Origin: Ignavibacteriales bacterium
Lineage (GTDB): Bacteria; Bacteroidota; Ignavibacteria; Ignavibacteriales; Melioribacteraceae
DNA: 64,000 nucleotides
Direction of reading: 5' to 3'
Assembly: GCA_016177735.1 (NCBI GenBank)
Contig: JACOUS010000018.1
Coordinates: 124,001-188,000 of the forward strand
Positions 1 to 8,128 of this stretch are shown here, one piece after another (the first letter of the stretch is position 1; every line of letters begins with the position of its first letter). The position numbers and the translations under genes were made by a program. The notes under the pieces were generated by a model, which did no database searches, was not told the DNA's origin, and saw only the letters and a program-made list of their open reading frames with translations.

Positions 1-135
1 GTGCTTTACATGTATCAGGAAGGATTCCGCTGGTGGAATATAGGTTACTCGACAGCAATTGCATTTGCTCTTTTCATTATCATTTTGATCGGCACGTTAA
101 TTCAATTTAGATTGCAGAAGGAGAGCGAAGCATGA
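1..135 (+). CDS. Sugar ABC transporter permease, C-terminal end (partial)
   Basis: This is the last 44 codons of a gene that begins before the window. The visible protein has one hydrophobic segment (about residues 18-34) followed by a short basic tail, as at the end of a MalF/UgpA-type permease. Its TGA overlaps the ATG of the next permease (ATGA at 132-135), the usual MalF-MalG type coupling. The assignment rests mostly on this context, because too little sequence is left to show the permease signature loop. Confidence 0.7.
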   Translation: MLYMYQEGFRWWNIGYSTAIAFALFIIILIGTLIQFRLQKESEA

Positions 136-941
136 AAAAATTTCTGATAATCTCGCTTGCGGTAATTGTTGCTGTTATGACTTTCACCCCTTTTTTGTGG
201 ATGCTCTCCGCTTCGTTCATGAAAAGCGGTGCAGCAAATACGTATCCTCCCAAAATTTTTCCCGATGAATTTGATTTCTCGCATTACAAAACTTTGTTCA
301 CGCGTTTGAACCTAACACGTTATTTAATCAACAGTACAGTTATTTCGCTCGGTGTTACTGCCTTATCGCTTCTGTTCAATTCGATGGCTGGCTACGCATT
401 TGCAAAGTTCAGATTCAAAAAGAAAAAATCTTTTTTCAAATTTTTGTTAAGTGCAATGATAATTCCCGGACAAGTTACAATGCTTCCCGTCTTTTTAATT
501 TTGAAAAACATGGGATTGATAAATACATATTGGGCAATAATAGTTCCGGCAATGGCAAGCATCTTCGGAATATTTTTGATACGCCAGTATGCGTTTTCAA
601 TTCCCGATAGTTTGATCGAAGCCGCAAAGATGGACAGCGCAACCGAACTACAAATTTATTTCCGCATAATACTTCCATTGTGCAAACCGATTCTTGTTAC
701 TCTCGGGTTGTTTACTTTTATGGGAACGTGGAATGATTTTCTTTGGCCACTGATTGTTATGACCGATATGAACATGTACACGCTTCCGGTTGCACTTGCA
801 AACTTGATGAGCGAGCACGTTCAGGATACTGAATTGATGATGGCTGGATCGGTGATTACAATTCTTCCGGTGCTTGTTGTTTTCCTCGCTTTGCAGAAGT
901 ATTACATAAAAGGAATTATGATGGGGAGTGTGAAAGAGTAA
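132..941 (+). CDS. Carbohydrate ABC transporter permease (MalG/UgpE type)
   Basis: Inner-membrane permease of a sugar or glycerol-phosphate type ABC importer. The 269-aa length is normal for the family. A first membrane helix lies at residues 3-25, followed by a periplasmic loop and about five more helices. The EAA loop that docks with the ATPase starts near residue 163 (EAAKMDSATELQIYFRIILP). It overlaps the upstream permease by 4 bases and is followed by the ATPase gene. No substrate-binding protein lies in the window, so the substrate cannot be told. Confidence 0.93.
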   Translation: MKKFLIISLAVIVAVMTFTPFLWMLSASFMKSGAANTYPPKIFPDEFDFSHYKTLFTRLNLTRYLINSTVISLGVTALSLLFNSMAGYAFAKFRFKKKKSFFKFLLSAMIIPGQVTMLPVFLILKNMGLINTYWAIIVPAMASIFGIFLIRQYAFSIPDSLIEAAKMDSATELQIYFRIILPLCKPILVTLGLFTFMGTWNDFLWPLIVMTDMNMYTLPVALANLMSEHVQDTELMMAGSVITILPVLVVFLALQKYYIKGIMMGSVKE

Positions 942-954
942 TATTTGCAGCCCT

Positions 955-1047
955 GAACGAAGTGAAGGGTCTCAAAGAATTTGATTGTGAAATTCTCGAA
1001 CAGAGGTACTCAACCAATAAAAGTCGCATTAATTTGTCACTTCGTTC
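955..1047. repeat. Inverted repeat between permease and ATPase genes
   Basis: GAACGAAGTG at 955-964 is matched by its exact reverse complement CACTTCGTTC at 1038-1047. The 131-base gap between two co-transcribed ABC genes is longer than usual, and this repeat fills most of it. It could fold as a long hairpin in the operon mRNA. It looks like a dispersed intergenic repeat rather than a terminator, since there is no T-run. Confidence 0.5.
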
Positions 1048-1072
1048 TTCAGAATTAAAAATAGGAGAGACA

Positions 1073-2176
1073 ATGGCAGAAGTAAAACTGATCAACGTTG
1101 GAAAAATTTACGAGGGCAAAAACAGAGCCGTCAGCAATGTAAATATTGAAATAAAAGACAAAGAATTTGTTGTGCTCGTTGGTCCTTCCGGCTGCGGCAA
1201 ATCGACAACATTGAGGATGATTGCCGGTCTCGAAGAAATTTCTGAAGGAGAAATTTATATTGACGGCAAACTTGTGAACAACGTTCCTCCGAAAGACAGA
1301 GACATTGCAATGGTTTTTCAAAATTATGCTTTGTATCCTCACATGACTGTTTTTGAAAACATGGCGTTCGGATTAAAGCTCAGAAAATTTTCCAAAGAAG
1401 AAATAAAAGAACGCGTTAATTATGCCGCAAAAATTTTAGATATCGAAAATCTTCTCGATAGAAGACCGAAACAACTTTCCGGTGGTCAGAGACAGCGTGT
1501 TGCTGTCGGACGTGCAATTGTCCGCAAGCCAAAAGTTTTTTTGTTCGATGAACCGCTGAGCAATCTCGATGCAAAACTTCGTGTGCAGATGCGTTCGGAA
1601 CTTGCACGCCTTCATCAAAAACTTGAAACAACCGTCGTTTATGTTACGCACGATCAAACAGAAGCGATGACGATGGGAAGCAGAATTGTTGTAATGAAAG
1701 ACGGGCTCGTTCATCAGGTAGATGCGCCGTTGAATCTTTACAACAAACCGGTGAATAAATTTGTCGCCGGGTTTATCGGCAGCCCCGCAATGAATTTTAT
1801 TGACGGATTTATTATTCAACACGAAGGATTAATATTCACAAGCGAAAAAGAAGAGCTTTCATTTACACTTGAACCGGAACATGCAAAGAAGCTGAATCAG
1901 TTTATAAACAAGAAAGTTACTCTGGGAATTCGTCCCGAAGATTTTTTTGATGCAGATGAAAACGCCGATGCCTTGAATATAAATCTCGAAGTAGTCGAAC
2001 AAATGGGAAGCGAAGTTTATGTTTATTTTTTCATTGACGGCGTGCAAATTAATGCTCGCTTAAAACCGGATCCGAAATACCGGCACTCTTCAAAAGTAAA
2101 ACTCCAATTCAATAAAAATAAGATTCATTTCTTTGATGCTTCAACCGGAAATGTTATTTTACAACCCAACTTGTAA
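1073..2176 (+). CDS. Sugar ABC transporter ATP-binding protein (UgpC/MsmX/MalK type)
   Basis: ATPase that powers the importer. From the ATG at 1073 the protein is 367 aa, normal for UgpC/MsmX. Walker A is GPSGCGKS (37-44), the Q-loop lies in MVFQNYALYPH, the signature is LSGGQ (135-139), Walker B is VFLFDE (155-160) and the switch His lies in YVTHDQTEAM. A C-terminal TOBE/MalK-like regulatory domain follows from about residue 235. The frame is open further upstream to 962, but that part is repeat sequence; AGGAGA at 1063-1068 marks ATG 1073 as the start. Confidence 0.95.
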   Translation: MAEVKLINVGKIYEGKNRAVSNVNIEIKDKEFVVLVGPSGCGKSTTLRMIAGLEEISEGEIYIDGKLVNNVPPKDRDIAMVFQNYALYPHMTVFENMAFGLKLRKFSKEEIKERVNYAAKILDIENLLDRRPKQLSGGQRQRVAVGRAIVRKPKVFLFDEPLSNLDAKLRVQMRSELARLHQKLETTVVYVTHDQTEAMTMGSRIVVMKDGLVHQVDAPLNLYNKPVNKFVAGFIGSPAMNFIDGFIIQHEGLIFTSEKEELSFTLEPEHAKKLNQFINKKVTLGIRPEDFFDADENADALNINLEVVEQMGSEVYVYFFIDGVQINARLKPDPKYRHSSKVKLQFNKNKIHFFDASTGNVILQPNL

Positions 2177-2192
2177 AAATCTTTGAATACAA

Positions 2193-2225
2193 AGCCGCTA
2201 ACAACACAAATTGTTTTTTGCGGCT
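2193..2225 (+). terminator. Possible terminator of the ABC operon
   Basis: AGCCGC (2193-2198) pairs with GCGGCT (2220-2225), and AACAA/TTGTT pair inside the loop. It lies 17 bases after the ATPase stop. There is no strong T-run after the stem, so efficiency is uncertain. Confidence 0.4.
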
Positions 2226-2388
2226 CTCATAAATACAACTCATCACAATCCCTTCATACAAAATGCGAAGGGATAACTTCTTCTACTTTTAAAATTTCTC
2301 TTTTAATATAATGAGAGAGAAATAAAAGATGAGAAAATTTTTTAGAAAAATAAATTTCTGTTTGATTCAGAAATCTTAATTTTAATTG

Positions 2389-2440
2389 CCCCGGCATTTC
2401 CCGTGTAAACGGGATCCCGCAAAGCTGTGATATGCCGGGG
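2389..2440. repeat. Cruciform intergenic repeat, copy 1
   Basis: Outer arms CCCCGGCAT (2389-2397) and ATGCCGGGG (2432-2440) enclose an inner hairpin TCCCGT-GTAA-ACGGGA (2399-2414). The core, with GTGTAAACGG and CCCGCAAAGC, reappears in reverse orientation at about 16088-16125, so this is a dispersed repeat family. Confidence 0.75.
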
Positions 2441-2514
2441 GATAAAGAACGAAGGGTCATTTGGCTTTGACTATAATTAATTACAATAGCGACTAAAGTG
2501 TGAGTAGTTTAAAA

Positions 2515-2646
2515 TTGCCACGATGTTTACATCGTGGAATAGAGTTGAAAGGAAAGGTGCGGTTTTAACCGCAATTGATAAACCCAATTCTGGCTAAAGC
2601 CGGCGACTAGTTTGTTTATCATTCCACGACCCAAAAGTCGTGGCAA
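2515..2646. repeat. Compound palindromic intergenic repeat
   Basis: Outer arms TTGCCACGA (2515-2523) and TCGTGGCAA (2638-2646) enclose three smaller hairpins: CCACGATG-TTTA-CATCGTGG, TGCGGTT-TT-AACCGCA and CCACGAC-CCAAAA-GTCGTGG. A related element lies at 16041-16140. The gene-free stretch 2177-2695 is otherwise AT-rich with no ORF, and the repeat runs right up to the symporter gene, so promoter signals must lie within or close to it. Confidence 0.75.
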
Positions 2647-2695
2647 CTTTGTAAAAGAAAGAATAAGTTTTTGTAAAAATAATTTTGAGGTAGAA

Positions 2696-4417
2696 GTGCA
2701 GTTAATCGATTATCTAATAATTCTCGTCTATTTTATTTTCAGCTTCGGCATCGCAATATTTTATTCGAAGCGAGCCAATAAAGACACAAACGAATTTTTC
2801 TTGAGCGGAAGAAATTTGCCGTGGTATCTCGCCGGTCTCTCGATGGTTGCAACAACATTTGCGGCAGATACTCCGCTTGCTGTAACCGAGCTTGTTGTTA
2901 AAAACGGAATTGCAGGTAATTGGATTTGGTGGAATTTTGTATTCGGCGGATTGTTAACGGTTTTTTTCTTTGCAAAACTTTGGCGCCGTGCCGGAATTAT
3001 GACCGAGGTTGAGTTTTCAGAAATCAGATACTCCGGCAAGCCGGCAAAATTTTTAAGAGGCTTCCGTGCTGTCTATCTCGGTTTATTCATGAATGTGATT
3101 ATTATGGGATGGGTGAACCGTGCAATGATTTCAATACTTGTCGGAATATTCGGACTCTCGGAACAAACGGCTTTTATTTATGTACTCGGAACAATGTTGA
3201 TTGTTGCTGTTTATTCCGCACTCTCCGGTTTGTGGGGAGTTGTAATTACCGATGCATTCCAATTTGTATTTGCAATTATCGGGTGTATTATACTTGCTGT
3301 AATTGTTGTGAACTCCGGGCAAGTCGGCGGTGTTGAAGGACTTCAGCAAAAATTACCAAAGTTTGTTTTTGATTTCTTCCCGACAATTTCATCGGATGTA
3401 ACTCAAACCGGGAATATGTTTGCATTGAGCATCCTCTCTTTCTTTGCATATATTGGAATTCAATGGTGGGCGTCGTGGTATCCGGGTGCGGAGCCGGGCG
3501 GCGGCGGCTATGTTGCGCAGAGAATGATGTCTGCAAAAAATGAAAAACATGCTCTGCTGGCAACATTCTTTTTTCAAGTTGCACATTATGCATTGCGCCC
3601 GTGGCCCTGGATAATTGTTGGTTTATCTGCAATGGTTATTTATCCCGATCTCACCGCAGAGAATGCACGCATGGGTTACATTTATGCGATCAGAGATTTT
3701 CTTCCAGCCGGATTGAAAGGACTTCTTGTTGCGGCTTTCTTCGCGGCATACATGAGTACAATTGCAACCCAGCTTAACTGGGGTACTTCTTATCTGCTCA
3801 ACGATTTTTATAGAAGGTTTATACGCAAAGACAGAAATGAAAAGCATTATGTTTTCATTTCAAAAATTGTAACAGTTGTACTGATGATTGTTTCCGTTAT
3901 TGTTACTTTGTTCATCAGCAGAATAAGCGGTGCATGGGAATTTATTTTGGAATGCGGTGCCGGACTTGGTTTGGTTCTTATTTTAAGATGGTTCTGGTGG
4001 AGAATAAATGCGTGGTCGGAAATTTCTGCTATAGCAGCACCTTTCATTGCACTGCCATTTGTTAAAATGTCCGGCATAGTTTTTCCGTTATCACTTTATT
4101 ATCTCGTTGGGTTCACTACGGTTGTTTGGACTGCCGTTACTTTTTTAACCAAGCCGACAGATCAAAAAGTTTTACTCGATTTTTATAAACGCGTTTATCC
4201 GGGCGGTGCACTGTGGAAAAAAATCTCGGATCAATTGCCGGAAGTTAAAAGCGACTCGAACTTTGGAAAGATGTTTTTAAGCTGGGCACTTGGTGTTGTG
4301 CTTGTATATTCTTCATTGTTTGGTATCGGCAGCATGATATTTGGTCTTTACCTCAACGCGCTTTTGTATTTTGTTGTTGCCGCGATTTGTTTGATTGTGA
4401 TATTGAAAAATCTTTAA
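2696..4417 (+). CDS. Sodium:solute symporter (SSS family)
   Basis: Inner-membrane sodium-coupled transporter of 573 aa with about 13 predicted helices. The N-terminus has the family pattern: a first helix, then FFLSGRNLPWYLAGLSM, then the AADTPLAVTE stretch of helix 2. The frame is open to 2612, but codons before 2696 are only the translated intergenic repeat. GTG at 2696 is chosen because GAGG lies at 2687-2690. Its place after a sugar ABC importer suggests an organic substrate such as a sugar, but specificity cannot be read from sequence. Confidence 0.88.
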   Translation: MQLIDYLIILVYFIFSFGIAIFYSKRANKDTNEFFLSGRNLPWYLAGLSMVATTFAADTPLAVTELVVKNGIAGNWIWWNFVFGGLLTVFFFAKLWRRAGIMTEVEFSEIRYSGKPAKFLRGFRAVYLGLFMNVIIMGWVNRAMISILVGIFGLSEQTAFIYVLGTMLIVAVYSALSGLWGVVITDAFQFVFAIIGCIILAVIVVNSGQVGGVEGLQQKLPKFVFDFFPTISSDVTQTGNMFALSILSFFAYIGIQWWASWYPGAEPGGGGYVAQRMMSAKNEKHALLATFFFQVAHYALRPWPWIIVGLSAMVIYPDLTAENARMGYIYAIRDFLPAGLKGLLVAAFFAAYMSTIATQLNWGTSYLLNDFYRRFIRKDRNEKHYVFISKIVTVVLMIVSVIVTLFISRISGAWEFILECGAGLGLVLILRWFWWRINAWSEISAIAAPFIALPFVKMSGIVFPLSLYYLVGFTTVVWTAVTFLTKPTDQKVLLDFYKRVYPGGALWKKISDQLPEVKSDSNFGKMFLSWALGVVLVYSSLFGIGSMIFGLYLNALLYFVVAAICLIVILKNL

Positions 4418-4441
4418 GATAATTTTTAGAGTTATTGTAAC

Positions 4442-4527
4442 GAGGCTGTTTAAAAATCCGCGAAAATCTGCCCGATCAGATTTTATCCGCGTTCCATTTT
4501 AAAAAGATTTACTTTTGAAACAGCCTC
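4442..4527. repeat. Long hairpin element between symporter and msrA
   Basis: Arms GAGGCTGTTT (about 4442-4451) and AAACAGCCTC (about 4518-4527) are exact reverse complements. Inside, AAAATCTG and CAGATTTT form a second perfect stem. The right arm abuts the msrA stop codon, so it may end transcription of both convergent genes, or be a small non-coding mobile repeat. Confidence 0.6.
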
Positions 4528-5177
4528 TACTTTTTCAGCTTATCTTTAAATACCTTTTCAAATTTCTCAAGCTTTGGAGTGATTACAAAACTACAGTACG
4601 GTGCGGAAGAATTATCGTTGTAATAATTCTGATGATAATTTTCTGCCTTATAAAATTTTTTGAACTGGCTGATTTCCGTAACAATTGCCGTATCCCAAAT
4701 TTTAGCCGCATCAAGTTCATGTTTATACTTTTCTGCCAATTCCTTTTGTTCGTTGTTGTGATAGAAAATTGCCGATCTGTATTGTGTTCCTACATCAGCG
4801 CCCTGACGGTTTAATGTTGTTGGGTTGTGTGTCTTCCAGAATATTTCGAGTAACTCTGCGTAAGAAATTATTTTTGGATCGTAAGTTATCTGTGTTACTT
4901 CTGCGTGCCCGGTAATGCCAGTGCACACTGCTTCGTAAGTTGGATTTGGAACGGTTCCGCCCGAATAACCCGATTCAACTTTTAACACGCCTTTAACTCT
5001 TTGGAAGACGGCTTCGGTGCACCAAAAACATCCGGTGCCCAGTGTTGTCAATTCCGTATTTGTTGTGTCAGCCATTTCTGTCCCTTCAATTTGTGCTTTT
5101 GTTTTTGTTCCGGCATTACATGCAATTTGGACAAAAAGTATTGATAACAATAAAACAAATTTTATGAAATTTTTCAT
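4527..5177 (-). CDS. msrA: Peptide methionine-S-sulfoxide reductase, lipoprotein form
   Basis: Reduces methionine-S-sulfoxide in damaged proteins. The active-site motif GCFWC gives catalytic Cys50, and the downstream GYSGG and the [12 protein letters not shown] region are typical of MsrA. A signal peptide with lipobox IQ-I-A-C (Cys20) suggests that it is tethered in the periplasm rather than cytosolic, which would suit repair of exported proteins. The 216-aa length fits a normal MsrA domain plus signal and linker. Single gene, convergent with the symporter. Confidence 0.95.
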   Translation of the reverse strand: MKNFIKFVLLLSILFVQIACNAGTKTKAQIEGTEMADTTNTELTTLGTGCFWCTEAVFQRVKGVLKVESGYSGGTVPNPTYEAVCTGITGHAEVTQITYDPKIISYAELLEIFWKTHNPTTLNRQGADVGTQYRSAIFYHNNEQKELAEKYKHELDAAKIWDTAIVTEISQFKKFYKAENYHQNYYNDNSSAPYCSFVITPKLEKFEKVFKDKLKK

Positions 5178-5317
5178 GCAGTAATTTCCTAAATTCTGAA
5201 AAAAATAATGTAAAAAATAAAATTACTTTTAAAGGATATTTTGTTAGATTGAAATTTAAATAACGGCCACATTTTGTTCTGAGACGACTATAATTACCAA
5301 TCCTTACAGAGGGCGCA

Positions 5318-6673
5318 ATGAGGAAAGTAATTATTCTAATTGTTGTACTGAACAGTTCGATCATCCATTCTCAATTACTTGAAGAAAATTTTGATTACAC
5401 AGCCGGAACACTTACTGTACAAACTTCAAATTGGACAGAGAATCCAACCGGCTCTCTCGATATTCAAATCATTTCAGGAAATTTAACTTACAGCGGGTAT
5501 CCGTCAATTGATGTTGGTAACAAAATTGCGTTAGATGGCGGTGCAACCGGAAGATCGGGCGTAGTCCGTTCTTTTACTACACAATCGGCAAGCGGAGTTA
5601 CAGTTTATTTTTCGTTTTTATTAAAGGTTACCAGCGTTACTGACATGGATATAAGTACTTCCAATGGAGGTATTTTTGCCAATTTTCAAGATGCTGCTTT
5701 ATCACAGAGTAGAGCCGCAGTTTATGTGAGACAAGGGGGCAGTTCAACAAAATTTAGTATTGGATTAGGCAAATCAAGTTCTGCAAGTTTAACATGGTAT
5801 TCTACAGAGCTTGATGTCAACACAACATATCTAATCGTCACAGCATATAATTTTATTTCAGGGACAGGTAACGATGCAGTTAAACTTTGGGTAAATCCTG
5901 ATTTATCAGGCGAAGAACCCGCATCAGATATTTCTATTACATCCGGCACTGATGCTGATGACATTGGACATGTTCAGTTTAGACAAGGACAGGTTACCGG
6001 CGATATGGATATTGACGGGGTGCGTGTTGCAACTTCGTGGTCGCAAGCACCATTGCCGGTCGAGTTAACTTCTTTTACTGCAAATGTAACCGGCGGCTGT
6101 GTTGAATTAAATTGGGAGACAGTAACAGAGATAAACAATTACGGATTTAGTGTAGAGCGTAGAGTGATAAACGAAGAGTGGAATCAAATTGGATTTGTGC
6201 ACGGATACGGCAATAGTAATTCACCAAAACATTATTCATTTGTTGAAGAAACACCTTTGCCCGGAAAACTTCAATATCGTCTAAAGCAAATAGATTTTGA
6301 CGGAGAGTACGAATATTCAGAAACAATAGATGTAATCATTAACGGCGATGCTCAATTTTCGCTCGATCAGAATTATCCGAATCCGTTTAATCCAACAACA
6401 ACAATTGATTATACAATCCCAAACGTAGAGACGACCGGACGGGTCGTCTTTACAACTTTGAAAATTTATAATATCCTCGGGCAAGAAATCTCAACACTTG
6501 TGAATGAATATAAATACCCCGGGAAATATTCTGCAGATTTTAATATGGCGCAGATTTCAAATCTGCACCACAGTTTACCAAGCGGAATATATTTTTACAC
6601 ATTACAGATAACTTCTCCGGCAAGCTCTGGAAATACTTTTATGCAAACAAAAAAAATGATTTTTGTGCGGTGA
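5318..6673 (+). CDS. Secreted protein with T9SS type A sorting domain
   Basis: A 451-aa exported protein of unknown activity. It has an N-terminal signal peptide, a beta-rich region (about 20-240) that starts with the LLEENFDY module common in T9SS cargo, a fibronectin-like module (about 245-335), and a T9SS domain from about 340 with NYPNPFNP and SGIYFYTLQ. The middle module is shared with the protein at 8129. Within the sorting domain two palindromic repeats are translated in frame (6425-6453 and 6550-6566), lengthening it compared with the copy at 8129. GAGGG lies just before the ATG. Confidence 0.85.
   Translation: MRKVIILIVVLNSSIIHSQLLEENFDYTAGTLTVQTSNWTENPTGSLDIQIISGNLTYSGYPSIDVGNKIALDGGATGRSGVVRSFTTQSASGVTVYFSFLLKVTSVTDMDISTSNGGIFANFQDAALSQSRAAVYVRQGGSSTKFSIGLGKSSSASLTWYSTELDVNTTYLIVTAYNFISGTGNDAVKLWVNPDLSGEEPASDISITSGTDADDIGHVQFRQGQVTGDMDIDGVRVATSWSQAPLPVELTSFTANVTGGCVELNWETVTEINNYGFSVERRVINEEWNQIGFVHGYGNSNSPKHYSFVEETPLPGKLQYRLKQIDFDGEYEYSETIDVIINGDAQFSLDQNYPNPFNPTTTIDYTIPNVETTGRVVFTTLKIYNILGQEISTLVNEYKYPGKYSADFNMAQISNLHHSLPSGIYFYTLQITSPASSGNTFMQTKKMIFVR
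6425..6453. repeat. In-frame palindrome in T9SS domain (family A)
   Basis: GTAGAGACGACC (6425-6436) pairs with GGTCGTCTTTAC (6442-6453) with one mismatch. It encodes the residues after IPNVET in the sorting domain. Related palindromes are at 9130-9157 (intergenic) and 12265-12292 (in the GH18 gene). Confidence 0.8.
6550..6566. repeat. In-frame palindrome in T9SS domain (family B)
   Basis: GCAGATTT and AAATCTGC flank a single C. The translated product is the segment before SLPSGIYFY. A decayed relative sits at the matching place in the GH18 gene at about 12391-12417. Confidence 0.65.
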
Positions 6674-6975
6674 GCTTCTATAAATTTTTATGTTGTGAAC
6701 GCCGCAAATAAAAAATTAGAGCGGTTCAAAAGAGAGTGTTGCATTAAATAACAAGAAATATTATATAAGAAATAAGATTTGTTATCCTTTCCTCTTTCTT
6801 CTACAGATACTACTTCCGAAAAAAATCAACTGAAGTGAGGGCAGTAATTTCAGTAAATGAAATTATGGTTTGCGCAGCAATTTATTGCACAAGCTTTATC
6901 AGTATTAGTTTTTCAGTTGGTTTAATTAAATAACAAAATTCAAAAAATGAGTTCATCAAAAAGAAGGAGAACTTT
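6674..6975. other. Gene-free AT-rich spacer
   Basis: About 300 bases between a T9SS cargo gene and the collar-protein pair. No ORF, clear hairpin or repeat was recognised; it probably carries the promoter for the downstream pair. Confidence 0.5.
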
Positions 6976-7530
6976 ATGGAAGGTTACATTGCAGAAATCA
7001 GAATGTTCGCCGGCAACTTTGAGCCGAGGAATTGGGCTTACTGCGCTGGACAGATACTTTCTATCTCGCAGAACACTGCGCTTTTTTCATTACTCGGTAC
7101 AACATACGGAGGTAACGGGCAAACCAATTTTGCATTACCGGATTTAAGGGGAAGGGTACCGGTCGGTACCGGGGCGGGTCCAGGTTTATCCGATATAAGT
7201 CTAGGAGAAAAGAGCGGCTCGCTAACAAATACTTTGACTGTTGCAAATCTTCCACCGCATGTTCATACTGCAATTGCATCTGTATATCCGTCTGCAAGTG
7301 CCGGAGGACGCGGAGTTACAGCCGTAAACACGCCGGTCAATAATTTTCCTATAGCAACAAATGACGGAAACAACATTTATGCAACATCATCGAATGCTCA
7401 AATGGGTCAAAGTACTGTTGCGGTGAATATAGGTGTTACTGGTTCAGGCGTGCCTTTAGATAATATTCAGCCTTATCTCGGTATGAATTACATTATTTGC
7501 TTGTACGGAATTTATCCATCGAGGAGTTAA
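6976..7530 (+). CDS. Tail-collar domain protein (microcystin-dependent protein family), copy 1
   Basis: A 184-aa protein of the phage-tail-collar type found widely in bacterial genomes outside prophages. The N-terminus reads EIRMFAGNFEPRNW, followed by the collar motif FALPDLRGRVPVG, a low-complexity Gly/Ala/Asn middle and the terminal PYLGMNYIIC. No signal peptide is visible. AGAAGGAGA precedes the ATG. The next gene is a paralogue of exactly the same length, 17 bases downstream. No other phage genes are near. Function unknown; possibly a self-assembling surface or tail-fibre-like protein. Confidence 0.85.
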   Translation: MEGYIAEIRMFAGNFEPRNWAYCAGQILSISQNTALFSLLGTTYGGNGQTNFALPDLRGRVPVGTGAGPGLSDISLGEKSGSLTNTLTVANLPPHVHTAIASVYPSASAGGRGVTAVNTPVNNFPIATNDGNNIYATSSNAQMGQSTVAVNIGVTGSGVPLDNIQPYLGMNYIICLYGIYPSRS

Positions 7531-7547
7531 AATAAGGAGATATTTAA

Positions 7548-8102
7548 ATGGAAGGAACAATGGCAGAAATCAGAATGTTTGCCGGCAATTTTGCACCGGC
7601 GTACTGGTCTTTTTGTGACGGTTCGCTTTTATCGATCAATGCTTATGATGCTCTCTTTGCTTTGCTTGGTACAATGTATGGCGGCGATGGACGCACAACT
7701 TTTGCATTGCCTGATTTAAGAGGAAGAGTACCGGTTGGCACCGGTACTGGTACAGGATTGCAAACTGTAGAACTTGGTGAACTAAGCGGTAACAACGCAA
7801 ACACGTTAACTATTAATAATCTTCCCCCGCATAATCATGTTGCTGCTGCAACAGTAAATCCAGCCGCGAGCACCGGAGGACGCGGAGTTAGTGCCGTGAA
7901 CACGCCGGTCAATAATTTCCCTATAGCAACAAATGACGGGAACAACATTTACGCAACATCATCAAATGCTCAAATGGGTCCAAGTAGTGTAGCTGTAAAT
8001 GTTGGAGTCACCGGCTCCGGCACTTCTGTAAATAATATGCAGCCGTATCTCGGTATGAATTACATTATTTGTATTGAAGGAACTTTTCCTTCGAGGAATT
8101 AA
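7548..8102 (+). CDS. Tail-collar domain protein, copy 2 (tandem paralogue)
   Basis: A 184-aa paralogue of the preceding gene with the same layout: EIRMFAGNFAPAYW at the start, FALPDLRGRVPVG in the collar, PYLGMNYIIC at the end. AAGGAGA precedes the ATG. The two genes differ at many codons at their 5' ends, but a roughly 100-base stretch (7872-7979 here, 7301-7408 in copy 1) is nearly identical in DNA, which suggests recent gene conversion. Probably co-transcribed with copy 1. Confidence 0.85.
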   Translation: MEGTMAEIRMFAGNFAPAYWSFCDGSLLSINAYDALFALLGTMYGGDGRTTFALPDLRGRVPVGTGTGTGLQTVELGELSGNNANTLTINNLPPHNHVAAATVNPAASTGGRGVSAVNTPVNNFPIATNDGNNIYATSSNAQMGPSSVAVNVGVTGSGTSVNNMQPYLGMNYIICIEGTFPSRN

Positions 8103-8128
8103 TGGTTCGAAAGATGTAGAGGTAAGTC

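Noticed and set aside
962-1072. Extended N-terminus of the sugar ATPase
   Set aside because: The added residues translate an intergenic inverted repeat, and a good ribosome-binding site precedes ATG 1073.
2612-2695. Extended N-terminus of the sodium:solute symporter
   Set aside because: It translates the compound palindrome; the first helix begins right after GTG 2696.
6976-8102. Prophage remnant
   Set aside because: Only collar-domain proteins are present; no capsid, terminase, portal or integrase genes, and this family is common outside phages.
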